From: Echinometra lucunter
Lineage: Eukaryota > Echinodermata > Echinoidea > Camarodonta > Echinometridae
Direction of reading: 5' to 3'
DNA: 64,000 nt
Assembly: GCA_029962745.1 (NCBI GenBank)
Contig: CM057169.1
Location: 18,485,683 to 18,549,682, forward strand
The translations under genes and the position numbers were made by a program. A model generated the notes under the pieces. The model did no database searches and was not told the DNA's origin. It saw nothing but the letters and a program-made list of their open reading frames with translations. Numbering within the stretch: the first letter of the stretch is position 1; each line of letters starts with the position of its first letter. Of this stretch, positions 47,354 through 58,300 are shown one piece after another.

Positions 47354-48347
47354 ACACACTAAGAAATAATTGCACCCTAAATGCAACACTGGCTGCACCT
47401 TTTTGGGTGCAATCTTGCACCCCGGACGAAAAAAAGATGCACTAAAATGCACTTTTTGTTCTTGTTTGCACCCTATAAGGTGCAACTTTGCACCTTTTAG
47501 GGTGCAGAGATTTTTGCGTACAAAAAGGTGTAAATTTGCACCCTTTAGGGTGCAAAATGCCGCTAATTGCACCTTTAAAGATGCAATAAGCTTGTAAAAG
47601 GTGAAAATTTGCACCCTAAAAGATGCTCCCAGTGTTGCATTTGAATTAGGGTGCAACTGTGGCGGCACCAGGATTGTTAAAGTGGGGGGGGGGGGGCAAA
47701 TGGAGGGCATGAGAAAATGTTGGGGGGGGGCAGGGGCAGTCAATTTTTTTTTGCGTGTATGGAAAAATCGAGCGTGAAGCGCGAGTTTCAGTCGCCGGCA
47801 TAAATCCACTTTGAGGAGTGGGGGGGGGGGGGGGGGAATAATTGAATTTTTGAACTATTTTTTTTTTCCTCTTACACACATTTTAATATCAATTTTGTGA
47901 GCGAGCGAAGCGAGCGAACAAAAAATAATCGCTTTTTTGGTTTTTAATCGCATTTTCAAATAAATATTCTGAAATATGACGAGCGAGCGAAGCGAGTGAG
48001 CCAAAAATGGCTACTTTTCCTGTTTTTGATTGCATTGTAGAAAAGAAATTTAAAAATATGACGAGTGAGCGAGCCAAAAATAACCACTTTTTTGGTTTTC
48101 AATCGAAGTTTTGAAGAGCGGAAAATGGTATTTTAGAGTACTTCACAGCTTGAATATGATGCTTATGACATCTACTTATTTACAAATTACTGTATAATTT
48201 TTCTTTTCAGTCCTCAAAATTTCTGGGGGGGGGGGGCAACTGGGGGGGGGGGCAAAGCTTCTGAGTGGGGGGCAAATGCCCCCCATGCCCCCCCCCCCTT
48301 GGTGCCGCCACTGGGTGTAAGATTGCACCTTTTATCTTAGTGTGTAG
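47354..48347. mobile_element. MITE with ACACTAAGAAATAATTGCACC ends, containing a second element
   Basis: Outer ends ACACTAAGA...TTGCACC and GGTGTAAGATTGCACCTTTT...CTTAGTGTGT. Inner TTGCACCCTA/TAGGGTGCAA repeats form many hairpins. A second element (47658-48315, ends GTGGCGGCACCAGG and CCTTGGTGCCGCCAC) is inserted within it; it carries three GAGCGAGCGAAGCGAG blocks and G/C runs. Confidence 0.75.
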
Positions 48348-48589
48348 GCCAAACATGTTTAGGAGCTTTTTGGCTTCAAACTTTGTTCACGAAGTGTAGG
48401 AGGGGCACATTCACCTTTTATGTACTGAAAGGAAATTCCTTTGGGTTTTACCTACTCCCCCGCCCTCACTCCCCCCCCCCCCCCCTCAAATCGCCTGCCC
48501 CTCCTCCCAAACATGCACCACCGTGACTAAACTGTTGCGCCTCTGTCCAAGTTCAAGTGGATGCATCGACTGAACTGCAGCTTTCCCGA

Positions 48590-48773
48590 ATTAAGCTATC
48601 AATACCCGGCCGAGAGATGGCGCAAAAATTTCGAGTAAAACCCATGCGTAAAATAAACCAGCCAATCAGCGCGAGTCTTCCAACATAATTAACGAACAAG
48701 CGCCTTTTTCGACCTCTTCGTCGCTGTTTTGTTTCACAACAAATATTTATCTGAACTAGGCCTTGGAGTGTTG
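48590..48773 (+). promoter_or_regulatory. SMC4: Putative SMC4 promoter and non-coding first exon
   Basis: A locally CpG-rich stretch contains AGCCAATCAGCGCGAG (a CCAAT box) near 48659 and GGCGCAAAAATTTCG near 48620, loosely E2F-like. It ends in a good donor GTTG|GTAAGTG at 48773/48774. Joined to the acceptor at 50348, the frame shows a TAA and no ATG before ATG 50360, consistent with 5' UTR. CCAAT boxes are common in mitotic genes; the link to regulation here is inference. Confidence 0.4.
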
Positions 48774-50347
48774 GTAAGTGATCTTTATCTAATGAACCGT
48801 ATTTATTCTGTAAAAGACGAATAAGGCTTGTGAGGAAACAAAATAGCGTCCTTTAGATGTTTTGGTAAGGTCATCTAAATTATTATGATTGTGAAAAATT
48901 TTATAATCACAGTCCCACTCGATGCAAATGACGTATGGTAAGAATTGTGTAGACCTCTGTTGTAAAAGTTAAAACATTTGATCTGACCTCTTCTGCCAGC
49001 ACTTGCTTTCATGTTCATAAACATTTTATTAATTATTGTTATTATTGTTGTGTAATATGGCAATACCGTGTTTCAGGCCCCACCTCTAATAGTTTGAATG
49101 TGGGGTGATTCCCCCACGATGTAGAGTAATTTCAGTAGGATGGGGGGTTGGGTGTCCGGACACGTAACAAAAATGGAGCCTTCTTTTTTGTCTTTGGATT
49201 AAACAAAAACTATGCATTGATTTGTGCTAATCATCATCAATATTTGTTCTCTATAATATTGTCTAACAGTTTGTGCTAAAACATTTAGAGATTTGCTTGT
49301 GAACTTTTTCAATTGGCTGTTTAAAATCGACTGTCCGGATACACAACCTGTCCGGACACCCAACAACTGGGTAGGCCTATACTAAACTGCCCGAAAACGA
49401 AATTCGACCACTCAAGCTTTGCTGCAATATTTATACTGCTAAACTTACTTTTCATAAAATCATAACTACATAAATTCATGTCAAATATATCAAACTATAT
49501 TTATCACAATGTTATTTTTTTCAAATACATCACTCAGTTTTAGAAAATATGAAAATATATTGCCATGTTTCATGCCCTTAATTCGATATCCCCCGGCAAT
49601 CATTTGACTGGGCGCACCGCGCGTACAATGTCAACGCGTATGAGGGCCGCTGAAATGCGCCACACCATACACGGTTGTCCATCGCGGAAGTTCAGGCGCC
49701 CGTCGGTGCTCCCCTTGCGGTCAACTTTGTACATATTGTATTGTTACTACTGTGTAATTAGTGTTATTAATGTTTTTATCATTATTCTTTCTCTTCTACT
49801 TCTTCTTCTAACTCTTCTTCTGGTCTTCTCATTTATTGTAGGAAATATGTTAGTATGTTTTAACCCATTCGTGACAGGAATTATTTAAAGCCTAATTTGA
49901 TCAGCTTTTATTCTTCAAGTTGGCAACACCAACATTTTTCTTTTATTGCTACATTTTTCTTATAAAACATCATGTATCTGAAATAAATATAAATTGACAG
50001 AATGTATGATGAGAAGTCACAAAGTTGCCAATTTGCAGGGAAAAATGTTAATTTTAACATTTTCATCGCATTGCCAATTTAAGGATTTTAATGCTTATTT
50101 TCCTTTTAAAAAAATTCAGCATCAAACAACAAATACTGATGCAACGAAAATGGGCACAGTTTGTGTAGAATTTTTTGCTCTTTCTGCTGTATTTGGTATG
50201 ATTTTGGGGGCTTTGCATCAAAAGTTATTAGACCAAACCACAAAATGTGGACCCTCTGTCATGAATGGGTTAATGAAATGCAGGGGGGGGGGGGAGCAGC
50301 TACAGAACCTTGTTTATGTTCTTACCACATTCTCATATCCTCTCCAG
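48774..50347. other. SMC4: SMC4 intron 1
   Basis: Presumed intron between the 5' UTR exon and first coding exon. Contains the MITE 49859-50273; 48774-49858 shows no recognised feature except a GC-rich patch at 49600-49720 (CGCGCGTACAATGTCAACGC) of unknown origin. Confidence 0.5.
49859..50273. mobile_element. Palindromic MITE, TTAACCCATTCGTGACAG, just upstream of SMC4 coding exon 1
   Basis: Inverted relative of 19246-19662, ends TTAACCCATTCGTGACAGG and CTGTCATGAATGGGTTAA. It ends 75 bases before the exon 1 acceptor; a G11 run lies in between. Confidence 0.85.
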
Positions 50348-50359
50348 GACTGTGAAGAG

Positions 50360-51300
50360 ATGCCAGTGTTGAATGAACCAGAGCCACCCAAGGCTGAGGG
50401 GGAATCAGACAGCCAGCCTATGGACACCAATGACTCCATACCTCAGGAGCCTTCCACTCCAACAGCACAGCCTAGGCTCATGATCACGCAGATTGTCACA
50501 GAAAACTTCAAGTCCTATGCAGGCAAAGTTGTCTTGGGACCTTTTCACAAGGTTTGTTGGTTTTTCAAGACTGTAATATTTTGTGGCAAGAACTTTTACT
50601 GGGCACATAATACAAAATTTACTTGTAACGAACTTTGATCATAAAAAATTTAGTAATAACTTGTAGTCTATAACATGTTATTTCTCTGTGTATAAGCTTT
50701 TTAATTTATTGTCCAAGAAACAGCAAAGTTTTGAAACTAAACTAATGCATAAGAGCTATTTTTTCAATGCATTTTTTGGTAAAGATATATATTTCTTTTT
50801 TAAATTCTCATTTATTTCAAAGTTAATTTGTTCACAATTGTTGAAGCAGTTGTCCTGAAGTTATCATTACCAACTAAAAATGACTGAAACATTTTGGTTC
50901 ACTGTCTATAACAGAGAGAGGGGAGAGATTCCGAAGAGAGAGAGAGAGGGAGAGAGAAAAAAAAAATGTTCATCACTTTTTTTATTTAATCTTTGCTTAC
51001 AGAGCTTCTCATGTATCATTGGTCCAAACGGAAGTGGGAAGTCTAACGTCATTGACTCAATGCTTTTTGTCTTTGGCTACCGAGCTTCCAAGATTCGCTC
51101 CAAGAAGCTCTCGGTACTTATCCACAAATCTGAGAATCACAAGGACCTGAAAAGCTGCACAGTTGCTGTACACTTCCAAAAGATTATTGATACTGGGGTG
51201 AGTAAGATATTTTTAGAGTTATTTTTTAGGAAGGAAAGGGCAAAGGAGAAAGAGGAGGAAGAATGGAAATGAAGAAGAAGAAAAAGAAGAAGAAGAAGAA

Positions 51301-51332
<32 letters not shown>

Positions 51333-51773
51333 AGAAGAAGATTTGTTTATTTCATCTCTAAAAACAAAACATGACAAATGTATGTACAAGCAAATATAAA
51401 AACATTCATTACAAATAATCACTAATCACATGATATTTGAATGTAAATTAAGCTTATATTAGAGTGTATGAAATGAAAAAGGAGAACTTAAAATAAAGCC
51501 AAAGAGGCCCTTGTTACAAGTCTCCATACGTATGAATTATGATTTGGAAGCTATTCGGTATATAAAAATCAAAATAAAAGCTAATCAGAAAAAAAAATAA
51601 GACAAGGGAACACACCAAAAACAAAGACAAACAAACAAACAAAAGAGGAAACTTATGTGACAAACACGAGTATATCTTAAGAATGGACGAAGATGGGTAG
51701 GGGGAAGAAGGACAAATTTAGAAAAAAGAAGGAGGAAAAGGAGGGGGATGAGTAGGATATTTCAGGAAGGGAA

Positions 51774-51804
<31 letters not shown>

Positions 51805-54800
51805 AAAAAGGTGGAGGGGGGGGGGGGGGGATGAGTACATGTAGGACGAACTAGGAGGCGAAGGAAGGTGGATGAGATATAAGTAGGACAAATTTTGGGG
51901 AGGGTGAAGAGAAGGAGGTGAATTAAAGACATTCAGTCTTGGGATTTCATGGGGGGTGAATCATAATTTGCTGACACCAGACTTTGTGAAAAGCATTGGA
52001 AATACCTGTAATAGAGCTACATTTCTGGAGCACAGCAAAACAAGTTGTCCCACCACAAACATTCTTCGGCCTGCTTCGGGCATTCTCGGGCCAGGGAAAG
52101 TGAGATAATGACTTTGCCATATGGGGCAATGGGTGGGATATACAGAGCATTAGGTCTGTTGGTCATAAAACTCAAAGTGATATGGACAACACCTGTTACT
52201 GGGTAAGCACCCATGGTGTCAAATTCTCCATGAAAGCCCACGACTGAGCGTCTTTAACAGAACCTTGAGTTATCTCTGAATTGGGAAGTTATTTAAACCT
52301 TCAGGTCAATTCCACTTTGCTCTCATACGTTTTTTCCCTTTTCTACTGTACAGGCTGGAGTTGACGAGTATGAGGTTGTACCTAACAGCCAGTTTGTGGT
52401 GTCAAGGACTGCGCACAGAGACAACAGTAGCAGTTACTACTTGGATGGAAAGAAGGTCAACTTTAAAGAATGCACAGCTCTCCTAAGACAAGCTGGAGTG
52501 GATCTTGACCACAATAGGTTTCTAATCTTACAGGTAGGTACATGCTTCTACATTCATTCCTGGTGGCTTACCTCGGCTCCTGACATTGGGGGGGGGGGGG
52601 GGGGGGGGGCAAGTACCGGCAACAACCGGGAAAGGGGGTTCAACTTGGTGGATGGAATATAAACAAAAATCCAAGCCAGGGGAGGTGGGATTGGGAAGAG
52701 ATGGGATTATACTTTTTTTCATGTTTTCGCTTTCCCCCCTCCCTTTTTTCCCAAACTGTCTTTTGGACCGTTTGCTTTCTCCATTCATATTTCTTAATGT
52801 GAGGAGTGGCTCACAGGTGTTGTGGCTCAGTGGATAAGTCTCCGGACTTTGAACCCCAAGGTCCGTGGTTCGAATCCCTGCAGCGGCACTAATGTCCTTT
52901 GGCAAGACATGAATCTACATTTGCCACGTCTTCCGGATGGTGACGTTAAAGGTCGGTCCCAGACGTAAAAAATCAGAATTGATTGAGATTGATACACGTC
53001 TGTAGAAACCCAATTCACCACCACCACCACCACCGTGAAGGGACTTGACCCTGGTAGCTATACCACAGTTCTTTCCGATAATATGAAAGCCCATACCCAT
53101 TTTATGCATTGGAATGCAGATCATGTCATAGAAATTGAATGTTAGTTAAGTGAATATTGAAAAAAAGCTGTTCTCTCCCCCCCCCCCCCCTCTTGACAAA
53201 GCTTATGACTTATAAGTTATTTCATGCTTTGATTTTGTTTGATGGTATTATTCAATTATATGAAGTTATAAAATATAAAGAGCTATACTCTTTGCAAACT
53301 ATGTATATCAGTGGAGTGGACTAAGTTATTATAGTTTTAACTCGATAATGCAATTTTATGAAGAGATGCTGCAGCTGTTGAATTAATTATGCACTTTCTA
53401 TCCGTAGGGAGAGGTCGAGCAGATCGCCATGATGAAACCCAAGGCACAGACGGAGCATGAAGAAGGCATGTTAGAGTACCTAGAAGACATCATCGGCAGC
53501 AACCAGTTCAAGGAACCTATAGAAGAGCTAGCAAAGAAAGTGGAAGAACTCAATGAGGAAAGGGGTGAAAAGGTGAGCCATTTTGAATTTGAAGGGAACT
53601 GTTAACATCGTTTCTGGTCTGATTTCATTAGCTGTAATGTCATTTAGTTATGAAAATACTGTTGATTTAAAAAAAAAAAATCTATATCAGACATTTTTTT
53701 TGCCATTCATTTGTGTGGGTCAAAATTGTTTTATTCCCCATTTTTAGCATGGTAAATGATATCTGCTTTGATTCATACAGTGTACTTTCACATATCGATA
53801 ATATCTAACATTGTTTTTATGCATACATTAATTAGATATGATAACTTTTTTTAAACATTGCTCAGTGTTACCAGTTCCCTATAAGTCACGAGCAAACATT
53901 CTGCTCTGCATGTTTGGAGTTCCAAACTTGTATGCCATGTTGAATATATCTACATAATGAGAGGTCATTTAAGTGTGGCAAAATTCCAATCTGCATAATT
54001 TGTAATGTTTAAGATGGGTGCAACACTGCAGTCGTGTAAGATCTGAAGCTTAAATTGGTATTGGGTATGTAAAATTAATAGAAATTTATTGGGATGAGTA
54101 TTGATCACCGTATTGGCGGTATATCAGCTAAAGCTAATTGAAAAACTGAAATGCCCTATCATACAGACCTAATGGCCAGAATTCACAAAAGAGGTTTAAA
54201 CCTTGGGGTGGTTACCTCCGTAAGCGTACAAAAATAAGCGTAAATTGGTGCATATTGGCCGTGCACTTAAAGAAAACTTATAATTGGACCGGATTCTGTG
54301 CGCATGTATGCTTAAAAATACCAGGAGGGGATTAAAACCAGGCCCCTAAAGCTCCGCCATTTTGTCCAGATCCATTAGAAGGCCGACCTAAGCACCTATC
54401 AATATTTACGAGTACACATGAATAATTCATTTTGTAAGATGATTCCAAGGAGTTGCGTGCGTTTGTGAATGTTTTAAAACATTACGCCCATCAGCTAAAA
54501 ACATGCGCCATAATGCACAATCAGTGCGCAACAAATGCGCAACAAATGCGCATTAAATTAAAGTATCATAATAATGATAGTGATACGTGCCATACGCGCA
54601 ATAGATATGAATAATGCAACAAAAACGGGTGCTTAGGTCGACCTTCAAATGATCTGAAAGAGGCAGAGCCTAATGCCATTCGCGTAATGATATAAGCGCG
54701 TGCTGCTTTTCGTCTAGTAAATTTATTATATGTCTATGGTTTAAACCACCCCATAGTTTAAATCTCTTTTGTAATAATTTCTTCCAATTGACTTGTTCTC

Positions 54801-55362
54801 TGTCTCAGTTAACTCGTGTGAAGGCTGTAGAATCAGAGATGGAGGAACTGGAAAAACCGATGAAAGAAGCTCAGGAATACCTTAGGACAGAGAATGAGGT
54901 TACCAAGAAAAAGAACAAACTGTACCAGAAATACATGTAAGTTTGATACGCAAGAAATGTTGTGTTCACTGCAAACGTAGTATTATTATAATACAACATA
55001 ATTCTAGTTTGTGACATCTGTTTCAACAACAAAAAAGAATACCTTAGGACAGAGAATGAGGTTACCAAGAAAAAGAACAAACTCTACCAGAAGTACATGT
55101 AAGTTTGATACGCAAGAAATCAGGGTTGGCATATTTCCCGCTTCTGAGGCTTATTTCCCGGACACCGGGAAATAAGCGGTATTTACCGGTATTTACCGCT
55201 TTTTACCAGTATTTACCACTTTTTACCGGGAAATACCGGGAAATATAATTTTCCACTCACTTGTCCATAGGGATTGTCAAATTTTGAACATAAAAACAAA
55301 GGTGGTGAGTATGGTTGCTCTGGTGTGTACCATTTGTGTGAGTGTGTGTGTGTGTGTGTGTG

Positions 55363-55393
<31 letters not shown>

Positions 55394-58300
55394 GTTTGTG
55401 TTTGGGTGTTATATGTCTGTTATTATGCACCAGACATTCTTTTGAAATTTCGTTGATCTCACTATGACTGAATTTAGATTAAAAAGAGAAGCTATTGTAA
55501 AGGGAAACAATGGAGCGTGCTCCAAGATTGATTTGTTTACAATAGCTTTCAATCAATATTCATGAGATGACTGCATAATTAAGTCACAAATATCCAAGAT
55601 GTAATCATTCATTTTTCGGGGATCTAGCTTTGATGCCTGGAAGTCCTCATTTCTAAACTGAAAATTCTCCATCAGCTGATATGTTATGATTTGCATCAAT
55701 GATTGATTTGCATCAATCAATATATGTCTCCTCTTTAGATAAATACCAATTTAAACAAGTTAAATGCAGTTTCTATGCATCTCACAGGAGCTTTAGGTTT
55801 AGCTTCAAGGTTTTTTTTATGAAGATTAATAAGCAAAGTATATTAAAAAAATCATTGGTGTAAACCAGAATAATACCAAAGAAGGGAAGTGATTCAGGAA
55901 GTTACCTCTAAATATGACAAACTGTACAAGTTATTTATTTTACATTTCCCATGAAACATTCAGTAGCTAAAGTATGGCAATTATGTTGTTATTGTATTCA
56001 TTTTATATTTCTTAAAGGAGACAACTTTTGATACCTCTTTTCACTTTTGTGTAAATTTGTATAAGTTATGCCTTTTATTTTTTTGTTTGCTTTGTTTGTT
56101 AAACTGTTTGGAATAAACTTTAAAAGTTATAAAAGAATTGCAACATTAAAAATAGCATAATGTGAGTTGTGTAATTGTTTAGGCTACAAAAAGATCTTTT
56201 TCTGTAAGCAATATCAAAAGTTCAAAACCAGCAACCACTAGTACACACTGATACACGTACACACTAAAACTCCTTACATACGGTAGAATTCTGAGCTTTA
56301 TTCACACTTAAAAACAAAAATCATATTGTAATGAGATACAATGGCATGTAAAAAGTTAAACCCCGGGAGAAATGTTTGTTTATGTTTATGATTATTCAAT
56401 TTCCAGGAACATAATTTGAGTTTGTGTATGTGTGTTGTACGTACGTGTGGACTTAGATCCTATGTGTGTTTGGGTATGTACATGTATGCAGTATGGATTT
56501 TATCTGTTTGTGTGTTTCTACTATGAGTTTTGTGATTCTAATTATTTCAGAACACTATTTTCATTCGTTGAGGTTAAAAACAACTAAAATTATTGAAAAA
56601 ACAAAGAATTATAAATCATATTTCCCGTTTTTTACATATTTACCGGACGCCCATCTTATTTACCGGACGGTATTTACCGGTATTTACCGCCCAACCCTGC
56701 AAGAAATGTTGTGTTCCCTGCAAACGTAGTATTATTATAATACAGCATAATTCTAGTTTGTGACATCTGTTTCAACAAAAAAAAAAGAAGAAAAAAAGAA
56801 TACCTTAGGACAGAGAATGAGGTTACCAAGAAAAAGAACAAACTCTACCAGAAATACATGTAAGTTTGACACCCAAGAGGTGGTGTGTTAATGTAATTGC
56901 AAAGGCAGTATTATAATACGACACAATGCTAGTTTGTGACATTTCTTCTCTTTCAAAAAAAAAAAAGAAGAAGAAGAAAAAATAAAACCTGTAAAAAATT
57001 TGTATGTACTGTACAGTGACCATATGTTCTGCAGATAGTAAAGGCTTCTTCAACAAGACTCATAAAAAACAGTTGTTGTACATATTATGCAGCATATTAT
57101 CATTCAGGTCGGAATGTAGAGAGAATGAAGCTAAAGCATAATAGGAGAAGATAGTAGACAAAACATGGGATACTATAAAAGGAATACAAATTATAAATTT
57201 CTCCCATTAAGTTTCCTCATTTACTGTCTATTGTCCATGGCGGACCGTTGCATATTTATGAGTCAGAAAGAAGAGGATCTTGGGTATTTGACTCCAGTTC
57301 ATCGTGACTTGGCCGTAAACTAGAATAGCCTGGTGGTTAAGTCACTGCCCGGCAAGCAGTATATGGCAGGTTCAAATCCCGCTGGTTCCAATTTTTTTTC
57401 TGACTTGAGATTTTCATTACAGATCGAACATACGATCTTTAACGCTGGGAGTAATGCCGAAAATTTGTTTACAGATTATAAATTTCTCCCATTAAGCTTC
57501 TTCATTTACTGAAATACAAAGTTTCTTTTGTTATTCTTTTTGTTATGCTCCTCAAGACTAAATTGTCACCAATTACTTCTTGTTCTTTGTTCATCTGTTC
57601 AGCGCTGAGTGCAGTGAGAATGAAGCTAAAGCACAGGAGAAAAGAAAAACAGTCCAAGATGGCATGAAAGAGATGGAGGAAAGCCTCAAGGCTCTAGCTC
57701 TTGAGAATAAGGAGAAGATTAAGGAACATAAGAAACTCTTCAAGTAAGGCCAGATTTATGATTTTATCTCACTTGAATCAATCAGGGCCCTATTTCATAA
57801 TACTTGTTATCAGTAAGAACTGCCACCTGTCTTATGACAAATTTGCTCTCAGCCAATCAGATGCAAGGATTTCAGTAGCTTTTAACAGTTATTGCAACTT
57901 GTTATTGATGACTAGTTTCATGAAACAGGGCCCCGATTGTACATATAATGAGCAGAAGTGTAACTGAATCCAGTGAATGGGGTAATAATGATACTGCAAA
58001 CACTTTGGTCAGTTGTTGCTGGTAATGTGCTGTGTCAAAAATATCAGTTTCATTAACATTATCATTAGATTGAGATTAAAATTGGTTGGTGAGAGCCCTG
58101 GATGTAATATGCACAAGTTAGGTACCATACTACCATCTGTTACCTTTTTCCCTGGCTTTGAATTATGAAAAGGTAACATCTGGGGAGCGTTTCATGAAAG
58201 GACTTGTCGGATGTTTTATCCGACAAAGTCTGTTTTATCTGACAGTTGCCATAGTAGCAATGCTTCTCAGCCAATCAAAATCAAGGAAAGATGTCAGATC

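Larger units (their letters stand above)
44721..48589. other. Intergenic region between the divergent genes
   Basis: About 4 kb separates the two presumed promoters. It holds MITE-like elements (45571-45838, 47354-48347), homopolymer runs and CT tracts. No exon or conserved element was recognised between them. Confidence 0.6.
54875..56859 (+). repeat. Triplicated 3' end of SMC4 exon 5 with its donor site
   Basis: The last 62 bases of exon 5 (54875-54936) plus the donor GTAAGTTTGA recur at 55037-55098 and 56798-56859 with one or two substitutions. Downstream intron sequence (GTTGTGTTC...CTAGTTTGTGACATCTGTTTC) is repeated too, so the unit is ~162 bases. Copies 2 and 3 are preceded by A-rich AAAAAAG rather than a pyrimidine tract. 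Copy 2 is split from its downstream half by the hAT element. Confidence 0.9.

Noticed and set aside
47240..47879. Minus-strand frame of 189 codons.
   Set aside because: It lies across the TTGCACC repeats of a MITE; the repeated peptide follows the repeat and matches nothing I know.
57318..57400. Possible tRNA gene with good A and B boxes and a T run.
   Set aside because: No 5' acceptor-stem strand pairs with the 3' GCTGGTTCC, and the surrounding layout looks like a SINE head.
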